Below are positions 25,631 through 33,676 of a DNA stretch of 50,564 nt, piece after piece. The stretch's first letter is position 1, and the number at the start of each line of letters is the position of its first letter. Made by a program: the position numbers and the translations under genes. Source of the stretch: an uncultured Oscillospiraceae bacterium (GTDB lineage Bacteria; Bacillota; Clostridia; Oscillospirales; Acutalibacteraceae); the NCBI GenBank assembly GCA_902492455.1, contig CABULH010000024.1, positions 1 to 50,564 on the forward strand, written 5' to 3'. Below the pieces are notes generated by a model. It searched no databases and had not been told where the DNA came from. It saw only the letters and a program-made list of their open reading frames with translations.

Positions 25631-27691
25631 ATGAAAAAATTACTTGCTGTTTGGTTGAGTCTGGCGTTATTGTTATGCTGTGTTCCTTTGGCGCTGGCAG
25701 CGCCTGCCATCAATCCAAAAATCGATGCGAAATACGAGAAGGCAACCGGCCAGCTGACCCTAACGTGGGATCCGAATGAAACGGCGGGATACGGTGCCGA
25801 AAGCTTATTTGTGGATAACAAGGAAATAGCGAATGTGGATAACGGCACGCCCGGCACCGTTACCGCCACTGTCACCGATTTGACCTCCGGGGAGCATTCC
25901 GCGCTCATCATCTTCAAACAGGAGGGTGACGGAGAAGCCGTATCGGTGAACTTCAGCTTTCAGTTGACTTTTACGCCGGAAGAAGAATTGGGCTTTCCCT
26001 TTGATGAACGAGACCGCAAATATGATGCTGAAACAGGTACTCTAACCTTTCGCTGGAATTCAGAGAAAGCTCCTGAAGGCGTCACTCTTCAGGGTATTCG
26101 AATAGGCAACGCTAATTATAACTTGGATCCCACAAGCGAAAATGGCGTGGCGGTAATCTCCGGTCTGCGGAATGCCGTTCAAGTGGGCGATACGGATTTT
26201 GTTTTTGTTTTCCAGGTTCCGGGAGATAAAACCGTCTCCATCAAGCCGGAAAGTCCCCTCCATCTGGGCGGCGAGCTGAAAACTGAGCTGACCTTGAAGG
26301 TGGTAAACAACTATGTTCAGGCTACATTGAAGGATGAGCACGGCCGCCCGGTTGCTGGAATCGATGTGTATATCAAGCTGGACAACACCACTTACGGTCC
26401 TGTAAAAACAGATGAAAACGGTACAGTTTTGTTTACTATGTTTCAGGTGCCGGAAGACCGCAAGCGGGTGATGTGCTTAACGGAAAAACAAATAAACGGC
26501 GATATTACTTATCTCTCCACCGCCAAGGGCTTTGGAGATATCGTCATCCCTCCCACCACCAGTCCCACCGCCCCCACCGGCACCACCTCCAGCGGAGGCG
26601 GTCCCACCCAGACCACCAAGCCTCCTGTAACCTCCTCCATCTATTCCACCACCACCATGGAGATTCTGCCCAACACCACCTACTCCCTGCTGGGCGGAGC
26701 AGGCACCACCGGAATCATCGGCAACTTGATCGCGGTCAATGCCCGCTATGACGCCAAGGTCGTAAATAACTTCGGACTAAAAAACAGCGATTTTGAATCC
26801 AATGCCCGACTGCTGCTGAATCCCGACGCGTATCAAATTTTTGTCGGCGACAGCACCGCCGCACTGATGCTGGCTGTGCGGACTTCTCCCTACAGCGTCA
26901 ACGCGGATCTGATCAGTTCCGCTATCCTGGGAGTATCCAAATACAGCACCTATGACGCGGAACATGTTGGAGCGGTAACGGTAGATCTGTCGGTTCTTCT
27001 GGCGGATTCCAATACCCAGACCGAGAACTTCCTGAATCCATCGGAAGGATCCTATACCGTTCACCTGCCTATTCCCGCTACCATGCGTTCCATCAAGCTG
27101 TTCGCCGCTTCCCCCGTGGATCAGGAGGGGCTTCATGAACTGTTGGATGTCACCATTGAAAATGGATATCTCAGCTTTACTACGACCCGTCTGGGTTCTT
27201 ACGCTATTCTGGGGTTTGCGGAAGCCAAAGCTTCGACTAAGAATGACATTCCCGTACCGCTGCTGATTATCATCATCGTCGGCGTTCTGCTGCTGGTAGC
27301 CGCCGGATTGCTGCTGTTCTTTTTTGTCATCCGCCGCCCTCGTGATCCGGATGACGATCTGCCACCGGATGATGAGTTGCTCGCTGGGGATTGGCATTCG
27401 GACGATGATCTCACCATTCTCACCGACGCACCGCCCGCCAGCGAAGAATTTTTGACGGAAGGACGCCCCGGCGATATTCCGGGAGATACGCTGCCGCTGG
27501 TACCTCTTGGCGGCGTACCTGCGGAGCCCACTCATCCGCTGAAGCCCACCCCTCCGTTGGATGATGGCCGGGACATCTACTCTTCCGACAGCAAGCGGCC
27601 TTCCTCTACTCCCGATGTGTCACTGGGGTCCTTCGATGAAACCCGGAGACCTCAAAGAAAGGATCCCAAAGATTACGATATTGATCTGTAA
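25631..27691 (+). CDS. Secreted membrane-anchored surface protein with beta-rich ectodomain
   Basis: The 686-residue protein has an N-terminal signal peptide (MKKLLAVWLSLALLL, cleavage near ALA-AP). Two or three Ig/fibronectin-like repeats follow (about 30-230: GQLTLTWDPNET, then the related ETGTLTFRWNSEK). Next come a carboxypeptidase-regulatory-like segment (LKDEHGRPVAGIDVYIKL, TDENGTVLF), a Pro/Thr/Ser linker (about 310-340) and a second beta domain (about 345-535). One membrane helix (VPLLIIIIVGVLLLVAAGLL) leads to an acidic, Pro-rich cytoplasmic tail of about 130 residues. It is probably an adhesin or envelope-stress-type surface protein. No catalytic motif is seen. AAGGGAAGGGG precedes the ATG. 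Confidence 0.82.
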   Translation: MKKLLAVWLSLALLLCCVPLALAAPAINPKIDAKYEKATGQLTLTWDPNETAGYGAESLFVDNKEIANVDNGTPGTVTATVTDLTSGEHSALIIFKQEGDGEAVSVNFSFQLTFTPEEELGFPFDERDRKYDAETGTLTFRWNSEKAPEGVTLQGIRIGNANYNLDPTSENGVAVISGLRNAVQVGDTDFVFVFQVPGDKTVSIKPESPLHLGGELKTELTLKVVNNYVQATLKDEHGRPVAGIDVYIKLDNTTYGPVKTDENGTVLFTMFQVPEDRKRVMCLTEKQINGDITYLSTAKGFGDIVIPPTTSPTAPTGTTSSGGGPTQTTKPPVTSSIYSTTTMEILPNTTYSLLGGAGTTGIIGNLIAVNARYDAKVVNNFGLKNSDFESNARLLLNPDAYQIFVGDSTAALMLAVRTSPYSVNADLISSAILGVSKYSTYDAEHVGAVTVDLSVLLADSNTQTENFLNPSEGSYTVHLPIPATMRSIKLFAASPVDQEGLHELLDVTIENGYLSFTTTRLGSYAILGFAEAKASTKNDIPVPLLIIIIVGVLLLVAAGLLLFFFVIRRPRDPDDDLPPDDELLAGDWHSDDDLTILTDAPPASEEFLTEGRPGDIPGDTLPLVPLGGVPAEPTHPLKPTPPLDDGRDIYSSDSKRPSSTPDVSLGSFDETRRPQRKDPKDYDIDL

Positions 27692-27705
27692 AACGCATCT
27701 ATGCA

Positions 27706-27738
27706 GAACGGCTCCCGCTCAGGCGGGAGCCGTTCTTT
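27706..27738 (+). terminator. Intrinsic terminator
   Basis: GAACGGCTCCCGC and GCGGGAGCCGTTC form a 13-bp stem with a TCAG loop, followed by TTTAAG. It ends the surface-protein gene. Confidence 0.88.
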
Positions 27739-28155
27739 AAGTGGATAACCTACAATCAGCGGTATTTCCGGCAGTTTGATCTTTCCATCGTGGGATTCCT
27801 GCTCAACGGCAGCCAGCCTATGCTGGATCCGGTGTGCAGTGCCTATGCCCGCTTTGCTCCCGACGGTGTCATCTGCAATCAGACCGATCCGGATATTAAG
27901 GTAGTGGACGGCACGGTGTTTGCCACTATTCCCGCCTATCTGAATAACGATCCCATGAACAGCGCGGCTATTATCCGCACGATCACCGACCAGCGGGAGA
28001 ATCAGAATCGCTTCACTGTTTTCCGCTGTGTGCTTTGTTCTCCCACCTACGCCAAGCAGCTGGTCGATGAAATCCACCGCACCAATCCGGAAATCGAATT
28101 TCTGGACGCATATACCTATTTTGATCTGCTGAAGCAGAGCCTCGGTATCGTGTGA
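27739..28155 (+). pseudogene. C-terminal remnant of a larger protein, possibly GxGYxYP family
   Basis: An open frame runs from the terminator (reading FFKWITYNQRYFRQFDLSIV) to TGA at 28153 and encodes about 138 residues ending LDAYTYFDLLKQSLGIV. It has no ribosome binding site or plausible start; the only in-frame candidates are internal, such as GTG 27790. The text reads like the final domain of a larger extracellular enzyme and resembles the end of GxGYxYP-domain proteins (FRCVLCSPTYAKQLVDEI, then an Asp-x-Tyr-Thr-Tyr-Phe end). The 5' part seems deleted by fusion to the terminator of the upstream gene. Confidence 0.55.
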
Positions 28156-28172
28156 TCACATTCCGGCAAAGC

Positions 28173-28214
28173 AAAAAACTCCCGCCGCAGCTTAAGTTGC
28201 GGCGGGAGTTTTTT
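28173..28214. terminator. Bidirectional intrinsic terminator
   Basis: AAAAAACTCCCGCCGCA and TGCGGCGGGAGTTTTTT flank an 8-nt loop between the remnant and the converging histidine-kinase gene. Confidence 0.95.
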
Positions 28215-28225
28215 AACAACTGTTT

Positions 28226-29257
28226 CTAATCAAATGGAAGAATTACTGTAAAGATGGAACCTTCATTGACTGTACTGTTCACCGTGATCCGGCCGCCGCA
28301 CAGATCCGCGATCCGTTTGGCAATAGACAAGCCCAAACCCAGTCCCTGTTTTTTATGGGATTTATCTCCCTGGTAATAGCGTTCGAAAATATGGGCGGCT
28401 ACCTCTTCGCTCATGCCAGGACCGGTATCCGCAACCTGTACCACCGCATTATTCCCTTCTTTCCGAAGGGTCACGACAATCTCGCCCTGGGGCGGCGTGA
28501 ACTTAATTGCGTTGCTCAGCAGATTCAGCCAAAGCTGCTTCATCATTTCGGCATTGCCGTTGTACTGTACTTCCGCCAGATCTCCTGTAAAAGAGATGCT
28601 TTTATCGCTCCACTCCCGAGAGAGAAGAATAGCGCACTCCCGAAGCTGTTCATCCAGGGAGTAGATTGTTTTGTTCACCACAATCTCCTGACAATCCAGT
28701 TTGGACAGAAGAATGGTGCTGTTGGCCAGATCAGCTAATCGGGCGGATTCATCGGCGATAATCTGCAGATACTGCCGCCGCTCCTCCTCCGTCGTCTCCT
28801 GTTCCAGCAGCAGCCGGGCAAAGCCGTTGATGGAGGTGATGGGGGTTTTGAACTCATGGGAATAACTGTTGATAAAATCGCTGCGCAGCATCTGAACCTC
28901 CCGCAGTTCGGCGCACATTTTGTTAAAATCCTTGTGCACCTCGGACAGCACGCTCTGCTTCTCGTCCAAACGGACGTCAAAATCACCTTGGGAAACCCGC
29001 TTGATAGCGTCGGTCAGAATTGTGACATACTTCATGGTGTTTTTGGAAAGAAAGTAATTCAGCGCACCCAGCAGCGCACAGAGGGGAAGTATGGTCCCAA
29101 AAGCATAGCCTAAAGTGGCCGGTCCCTCGCTTCCATAAAGATAACGAGAAGAAAAAATAACAAATACAAAGGACAGGAAACTGGCCAGGATGATAACCAA
29201 AGACTGAACCGTCAGCCAAACCAAAATATTGGCGTTGGTATCCCGTTTTGCTTTCAT
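28226..29257 (-). CDS. Sensor histidine kinase
   Basis: The 343-residue membrane kinase has two N-terminal helices (about 11-35 and 50-70) and a very short extracellular loop. A HAMP-like linker (ILTDAIKRVSQGDFDVRL) leads to the phosphoacceptor His at about 134 in SYSHEFKTP. The ATPase domain follows, with N box WLNLLSNAIKFT, G1 DTGPGM and G2 GLGLGLSIAKRI. The tiny sensor loop suggests it senses the membrane or a partner protein. ATG 29257 is chosen because GAGAGG sits about 10 nt upstream; ATG 29269 directly abuts it. It follows the response-regulator gene by 23 nt. Confidence 0.93.
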   Translation of the reverse strand: MKAKRDTNANILVWLTVQSLVIILASFLSFVFVIFSSRYLYGSEGPATLGYAFGTILPLCALLGALNYFLSKNTMKYVTILTDAIKRVSQGDFDVRLDEKQSVLSEVHKDFNKMCAELREVQMLRSDFINSYSHEFKTPITSINGFARLLLEQETTEEERRQYLQIIADESARLADLANSTILLSKLDCQEIVVNKTIYSLDEQLRECAILLSREWSDKSISFTGDLAEVQYNGNAEMMKQLWLNLLSNAIKFTPPQGEIVVTLRKEGNNAVVQVADTGPGMSEEVAAHIFERYYQGDKSHKKQGLGLGLSIAKRIADLCGGRITVNSTVNEGSIFTVILPFD

Positions 29258-29280
29258 TGTGTACGCCATCCTCTCAAAAA

Positions 29281-29949
29281 TCAGCGGATTTCCGCTTTGT
29301 ATCCCAAGCCCTTGATGGTGATAATTTCAAAATCCGTGCAGCCGCGGAATTTGTTGCGCAGACGATTGATATGCGTCTTGACCGTATCCTCCGTACTATC
29401 CGAATCCATCCCCCAAATATCCTCGATCAGCTGATTCTTGGTAAAGATCCTGCCGGGATAGGATAGAAGCTTGAACAGCAGATCAAATTCCTTTTTCGTT
29501 AGCGGCACCGTTTCTCCTGCCCAGGTCACAGTAAAGGATTGGGCATCAACTTTCACCCCTCCGGCGATAATTTCCCGATCTCCAGCGATGTTGGCCCGCC
29601 GAAGCAGCGCTTTGATCCGCAGCAGCAATTCTTCGTAATCCACGGGCTTGGTCATATAATCGTCCGAGCCGGAATCAAAGCCTTCTCGCTTGTCCTCAAA
29701 GGATTGTTTGGCCGTCAGCAAAATCACCGGCGTGGTAAAGTTTTCGCTACGCAGCCGCCGCAGCAGCTCATAGCCGTCCATATGGGGCATCATCACATCC
29801 GCCACAATCAGATCCACATGCCGGCTGTAAAGAACATCCAGCGCCTCCAGCCCGTCCTCCGCGCAGATTACCTCGTAAAAAGGCCGCAGACGCGCTGTGG
29901 TCAGAAGCTGGGTATGTGGATTGTCTTCCACCACCAAAATCGTCGCCAT
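29281..29949 (-). CDS. Response regulator, OmpR/PhoB family
   Basis: The 222-residue protein has a receiver domain (about 1-120: ILVVEDNPHTQLLTTARL, phosphoacceptor Asp 51 in LIVADVMMPHMDGYELL, Thr in ILLTAK, Lys 101 in MTKPVD) and a winged-helix DNA-binding domain (about 125-220: VPLTKKEFDLLFKLLSYPG, TEDTVKTHINRLRNKFRG). It precedes its kinase in an operon. Direct repeats of the type bound by OmpR-family dimers lie between it and the divergent membrane-protein operon, so it probably controls both. Confidence 0.95.
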   Translation of the reverse strand: MATILVVEDNPHTQLLTTARLRPFYEVICAEDGLEALDVLYSRHVDLIVADVMMPHMDGYELLRRLRSENFTTPVILLTAKQSFEDKREGFDSGSDDYMTKPVDYEELLLRIKALLRRANIAGDREIIAGGVKVDAQSFTVTWAGETVPLTKKEFDLLFKLLSYPGRIFTKNQLIEDIWGMDSDSTEDTVKTHINRLRNKFRGCTDFEIITIKGLGYKAEIR

Positions 29950-30066
29950 TGAAATACCGTCCTTTCAATTCCCGCCCTCTATTACTGTTGCAAGCACGAG
30001 GGCACGGACACTCTCTCAAAAGAAAAACTCCGATTGGGAGCTGTATCCATCACACCAAAAAGTTTG

Positions 30067-30086
30067 GCGTTTGCCGATAGGCAAAC
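30067..30086. repeat. Small inverted repeat
   Basis: CGTTTGCC and GGCAAACG are perfect complements with a GATA loop. A related ATCGGCAAACG occurs near 30250. It lies in the untranslated leader on the response-regulator side. Confidence 0.5.
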
Positions 30087-30144
30087 GCGAAGACACAGCC
30101 GGTGTACGGTTACGCTGCCGCAGAGAAAATCTTTCATTTTCTCC

Positions 30145-30150
30145 AGTATA
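30145..30150 (-). promoter_or_regulatory. Probable -10 element of the response-regulator promoter
   Basis: TATACT on the minus strand (30145-30150) has no good -35 element but lies next to the repeat array, fitting an activator-dependent or autoregulated promoter. Confidence 0.5.
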
Positions 30151-30159
30151 CCATATAAA

Positions 30160-30230
30160 GTAAACTCATCGTAAACTCCGTAAATGGAAAGTTTACCTTG
30201 ACGTTACCGACAGTTTACGATGATGTTACC
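30160..30230. promoter_or_regulatory. Repeat array, probable response-regulator binding region
   Basis: On the plus strand GTTTAC (30191), GTTACC (30203), GTTTAC (30213) and GTTACC (30225) recur in two units 22 bp apart. On the other strand GTAAAC occurs at 30160 and 30171, with GTAAAT at 30180. Direct repeats with roughly 11-bp phasing are the usual target of OmpR/PhoB-type regulators. The array separates the two-component genes from the divergent membrane operon. Confidence 0.72.
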
Positions 30231-30239
30231 CCCCAAGTC

Positions 30240-30245
30240 TATATT
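30240..30245 (+). promoter_or_regulatory. Probable -10 element of the membrane-protein operon
   Basis: TATATT at 30240-30245 has no consensus -35. The second repeat unit (30213-30230) covers that position, as expected for activation by a bound regulator. Confidence 0.5.
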
Positions 30246-30295
30246 TGTCTCATCGGCAAACGACCTGATGCCAAACTCAAAGGAGGCTCAGAAAC

Positions 30296-30721
30296 ATGGA
30301 AGATAGGACAAAGGATAATCTGACAGAGGAAACAGGGGCCACGCCAGAGCCCAAAACACCGACAATGAGCAATCGACGGTTTGCGCTGCTGCTGGCTTCA
30401 CCAATCCTGGCGCCCATAACACTGGGCGCTGTACTGATGTTCGGTATGCTGATCGGCTGCGGCTGGATGTTCGTGGCAATGACCTTTTTTACAGCGGCAG
30501 CCTCGGCGGCGGTAGGGATTGTCGGCATCATCGGAGCGTTCATCAATGCCGTCAATGGGGCCGGCGCGGTACTGCTTATGGCATCCTGTGCCTTGGGCGG
30601 TCTGGGTTTTGTCTATCCTATTTTTATCGTTGCCAGGGAATTCAGCAAGGGATACCTGCTGTTCAGCCGGGCATTCACGGCTAAATGCCGGGAGGTTTGG
30701 GAGAAGGTGAAAGCACTATGA
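30296..30721 (+). CDS. Membrane protein, resembling the DUF1700-type helical region
   Basis: The 141-residue protein has a polar N-terminus (about 1-27) and then Gly/Ala-rich membrane helices: FALLLASPILAPITLGAVLM, WMFVAMTFFTAAASAAVGIV and AVLLMASCALGGLGFVYPIF. A basic amphipathic tail ends it. The helix pattern recalls the C-terminal half of DUF1700 proteins, without their N-terminal helical domain. The likeness is loose. AAAGGAGG lies 10 nt before the ATG. It is first in a four-gene operon whose end overlaps the next gene (ATGA). Confidence 0.75.
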   Translation: MEDRTKDNLTEETGATPEPKTPTMSNRRFALLLASPILAPITLGAVLMFGMLIGCGWMFVAMTFFTAAASAAVGIVGIIGAFINAVNGAGAVLLMASCALGGLGFVYPIFIVAREFSKGYLLFSRAFTAKCREVWEKVKAL

Positions 30722-30858
30722 GCGGAAGTAAACTGAGGAAATTCTTCAAGTGGACATCCATTATTCTCATTGCGGCCGGATTGACGGTCGGCGTCATCGG
30801 CTTGCTTATGGGGGGACTAAATGAAGTGGATTTCTTGTTTTGGAAACAGTTGTTATAA
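30718..30858 (+). CDS. Small single-helix membrane protein (46 residues)
   Basis: The start overlaps the stop of the previous gene by ATGA, suggesting coupled translation. A basic N-terminus (MSGSKLRKFFKWTS) precedes one membrane helix (IILIAAGLTVGVIGLLMGG) and a short tail (LNEVDFLFWKQLL). It resembles the N-terminal anchor of DUF4097/DUF2807-type proteins that usually follow DUF1700 genes, so it may be a natural short form or a remnant cut by the following stops. It is not in the usual length range of that family. Confidence 0.6.
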   Translation: MSGSKLRKFFKWTSIILIAAGLTVGVIGLLMGGLNEVDFLFWKQLL

Positions 30859-30877
30859 TAATAAAGGAGAGAGGAAA

Positions 30878-31387
30878 ATGAACAACAACGCATTCGTAGC
30901 TTATGAATACCTGACCATCTCCCCCAAACCGGAGATGGAGCCACTTTATAAAGATTGCTACCAGAGCCTAGGCTGGACGCTGGACAGCACCATGCCCTCG
31001 ATTACCGGCAGCATCTCTCTGCGGTTGAAAAGAGATCGCCGCATCAAAAACCGCCAGGAAATCTGCGCGCTGCAAGCCCAATGCGAAACCGCATTGGGTG
31101 CTATTGGCCGGTTGGAACAATCCAAAACCACCGCTGCCATGTCCGCGTCTCTACTCATCGGTTTTCTCGGTACCGCGCTGATGGCCGGCTCGGTATTCAG
31201 CTATCTGGCGGGACAGATTGCTTTGTGCGTAATCCTCGCAATTCCCGCTTTCGCCGGCTGGATTATCCCCTATTTTCTTTATCGCACAGTAAAAAAGAAG
31301 CAAGCGCGAAAGATCAATGAACGAATCGACAGCCAATATGACCTCCTTTACAACCTTTGCGAAAAGGCCAATACTCTGCTTAACTGA
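30878..31387 (+). CDS. Membrane protein of unknown function with cytoplasmic helices
   Basis: The 169-residue protein has a soluble N-terminal part (about 1-85, basic helical). Two membrane helices follow (AAMSASLLIGFLGTALMAGS and IALCVILAIPAFAGWIIPYF), then a charged C-terminal helix (RTVKKKQARKINERIDSQYD). The pattern suggests a cytoplasm-facing membrane protein. No family was recognised. AAAGGAGAGAGG lies just before the ATG at 30878, and the start is 19 nt after the preceding stop. Confidence 0.72.
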   Translation: MNNNAFVAYEYLTISPKPEMEPLYKDCYQSLGWTLDSTMPSITGSISLRLKRDRRIKNRQEICALQAQCETALGAIGRLEQSKTTAAMSASLLIGFLGTALMAGSVFSYLAGQIALCVILAIPAFAGWIIPYFLYRTVKKKQARKINERIDSQYDLLYNLCEKANTLLN

Positions 31388-31410
31388 AAACAAAGGAGGC
31401 AGAAAAGACG

Positions 31411-32043
31411 ATGCGGCGTTTTTTCCGGGACGCAACCTATTTTCTCAAAGCGTCCATCGCCCTTAATGCCATCCTGGCGGTGGGCAAGCTGGTGGCTGGA
31501 ATTCTGACATTTTCCATCTTTATGTGTTTCCATGCATTTTACAATGTTGGCATGGGCATGGCAAAATATTTCATTCTCGCCGGCATAAAAAAATCCGCTA
31601 GCCGTTCAGAGGAATACGAAGTCTTTCGCACGGTAGGAATCGTGGTGCTGGCTGCCAGTCTGGTCTATGCACTGTATTCCGTGCGACTGTTTATCGGGGG
31701 GCAATCGGCACGCTATCCCCAGGTGGCGGCCATCACCATTGCGACTGTTACTTTTACTGAAATCGTTCTCAATATTCAGGGCATCATATCGGCGAAAAAG
31801 GCGGACCGTCTGATGCTCCACGCCAACAAACTGGTGGGACTGGCTTCTTCCCTCATCAGCTTGGTGCTGACGCAAACCGCCATTATGTCCTTTGCTCATG
31901 ATGGCGACGCCGCCTTCGCCAATGGGCTCTCCGGTGTCTTTTTCGGTATCTGCGCTGCGTTGATTGGATTGTATATGCTGCTGTACGGTTCCTTAAGAAG
32001 ACATAAGGAGAAGATGTCCACAGATCGATATAACAATCGTTAA
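31411..32043 (+). CDS. Polytopic membrane protein of unknown function
   Basis: The 210-residue protein has about six membrane helices (ASIALNAILAVGKLVAGILT, YFILAG, TVGIVVLAASLVYALYSVRL, AITIATVTFTEIVLNIQGII, KLVGLASSLISLVLTQTAIM and VFFGICAALIGLYMLLYGSL) and a basic tail. The first part vaguely resembles cation-diffusion-facilitator N-termini, but their metal-binding motifs are absent. AAAGGAGG lies 10 nt before the ATG. It is last in the operon that begins at 30296. Confidence 0.72.
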   Translation: MRRFFRDATYFLKASIALNAILAVGKLVAGILTFSIFMCFHAFYNVGMGMAKYFILAGIKKSASRSEEYEVFRTVGIVVLAASLVYALYSVRLFIGGQSARYPQVAAITIATVTFTEIVLNIQGIISAKKADRLMLHANKLVGLASSLISLVLTQTAIMSFAHDGDAAFANGLSGVFFGICAALIGLYMLLYGSLRRHKEKMSTDRYNNR

Positions 32044-32055
32044 TTTAATCGTATT

Positions 32056-32093
32056 TAAAAAGGATCGTCTGTATCATGCAGACGATCCCTTTT
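32056..32093. terminator. Bidirectional intrinsic terminator
   Basis: AAAAAGGATCGTCTG and CAGACGATCCCTTTT flank a 7-nt loop after the membrane operon. guaA on the other strand ends about 85 nt away. Confidence 0.88.
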
Positions 32094-32177
32094 AAATATA
32101 TCCACTTCTGGAACCGTTCAAAAGAAACACATTAAAACGTGGGTAGCAGAAGGAGCTTCACTCGGACAAACGCTTCT

Positions 32178-33485
32178 TCATTCCCACTCTATCGTTGCCG
32201 GAGGTTTTGGCGAAATATCGTAGCATACCCGATTGACGCCCTTGACCTCCTGGAGAATCCGGTCAGTCACCTTCTGCAGCACCGGCCAAGGCAGGGGTTC
32301 GATGGCCGCAGTCATGGCATCCACCGTGTTCACCGCCCGCAGGATCACCGGATACTCAAAGCTTCGGGCATTGTCCCGCACTCCCACCGAGCGAAAATCG
32401 GGAACAATAGTGAAATACTGCCACACCTTTTTGTCCAGCCCGGCGTTATGGAACTCCTCACGGAGAATAGCATCGGACTCCCGCACAGCCTCCAGCCGAT
32501 CCCGGGTGATAGCTCCCAGGCAGCGAACGCCCAGACCGGGACCGGGGAAAGGCTGACGATAGACCATCTCGTCCGGCAAACCCAGCTCCACTCCGCAGGC
32601 TCTCACCTCATCCTTGAACAGCTGCCGCAGCGGTTCCACCAGCTGAAAAGCCAGATCTTCCGGTAAACCGCCCACATTGTGATGCGATTTCACCACCTTG
32701 GCAGTTTTGGTTCCGCTTTCCACAATATCCGGATAAATGGTCCCCTGAGCCAGAAACTCGATACCTTCCAGCTTGCGGGCCTCCTCCTCAAATACCCGGA
32801 TGAACTCCGCGCCAATGATCTTCCGTTTCTGTTCCGGGTCCGACACACCGGCCAGCTTATTCAGAAACCGCTCGCTGGCATCCACATAAACCAGGTTGGC
32901 TTTCAGCTGGCGCTGGAACACTTCCACCACCTGCTCCGGTTCCCCTTTGCGCAGCAGCCCGTGATTGACATGGACACAGGTAAGCTGATTACCGATGGCC
33001 TTTAACAGCAGCGCCGCCACCACCGAGCTGTCCACACCGCCGCTGAGGGCCAGCAGAACCTTTTTATCTCCCACCTGGCGGCGCACCAGCTCCACCTGAT
33101 CGGCAATAAAATTCTGCATATTCCAATTAGCCTGAGCGCCGCAGATATCAAAAACAAAGGGACGAAGCGCCTCCTGCATGGCGGTCTCATCCGCCGGCCA
33201 GCTGTCCAGCTGCCGTTCAGCGGCGGTTCCAGGGCAATCCACTGCCAGCAGCGGCAGCCCGCAGTCATAAATTTCCGGCAGAACATCCACATCTCTGCCG
33301 TCCACCCGGCGATTGGGTCCGCCGTTGAGTATAATGCCTTTTACTCCCGGCAGAGCCAGCAGTTCCGCCTTGGTAATATCATGGGGATAAATCTCACTGT
33401 ATACCCCCAGCGTCCGGATTACCCGGGCGACAGTGGTATTTTCGGTGCTGCCCAGGTCCAGAATCACAATCATATCCTGTTTCAT
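32178..33485 (-). CDS. guaA: GMP synthase with a truncated glutaminase domain
   Basis: The enzyme makes GMP from XMP, ATP and an amino donor. The synthetase (ATP pyrophosphatase) half is intact: LLALSGGVDSSVVAALL (about 144-160), KSHHNVGGLPEDL, PFPGPGLGVRCLG and the end YDISPKPPATIEWE. The N-terminal glutaminase half begins normally (IVILDLGSTENTTVARVIRT; ILNGGPN) but stops being a glutaminase after AVDCPGTAAE (Cys 84). It runs directly into RPFVFDICG (about 108-116), so the segment with the catalytic His-Glu pair is missing. At 435 residues it is about 90 shorter than E. coli GuaA. It probably uses ammonia or a partner. AAAGGAG lies 8 nt before ATG 33485. Confidence 0.93.
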   Translation of the reverse strand: MKQDMIVILDLGSTENTTVARVIRTLGVYSEIYPHDITKAELLALPGVKGIILNGGPNRRVDGRDVDVLPEIYDCGLPLLAVDCPGTAAERQLDSWPADETAMQEALRPFVFDICGAQANWNMQNFIADQVELVRRQVGDKKVLLALSGGVDSSVVAALLLKAIGNQLTCVHVNHGLLRKGEPEQVVEVFQRQLKANLVYVDASERFLNKLAGVSDPEQKRKIIGAEFIRVFEEEARKLEGIEFLAQGTIYPDIVESGTKTAKVVKSHHNVGGLPEDLAFQLVEPLRQLFKDEVRACGVELGLPDEMVYRQPFPGPGLGVRCLGAITRDRLEAVRESDAILREEFHNAGLDKKVWQYFTIVPDFRSVGVRDNARSFEYPVILRAVNTVDAMTAAIEPLPWPVLQKVTDRILQEVKGVNRVCYDISPKPPATIEWE

Positions 33486-33521
33486 AAACCTACTCCTTTA
33501 CTGATATCTCCTTGTTTTGAC

Positions 33522-33551
33522 AGTATACCACAGGAATCGCCCATTGCGCAA
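33522..33551 (-). promoter_or_regulatory. guaA promoter
   Basis: Minus-strand TTGCGC (33546-33551), 18-nt spacer, TATACT (33522-33527). Confidence 0.65.
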
Positions 33552-33600
33552 CTACCAGGAAGACAAGACCGAAAGTATCAAAGCTCCGGCTGATTTTTTC

Positions 33601-33628
33601 TTGTAATTCCAGCCGATTTTCATATACT
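33601..33628 (+). promoter_or_regulatory. nagA promoter
   Basis: TTGTAA (33601-33606), 16-nt spacer, TATACT (33623-33628). Confidence 0.65.
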
Positions 33629-33676
33629 ATAAAGTAGAAAGATCGACTTTGAGACCGTTTAACAGGAGGGATTGTC

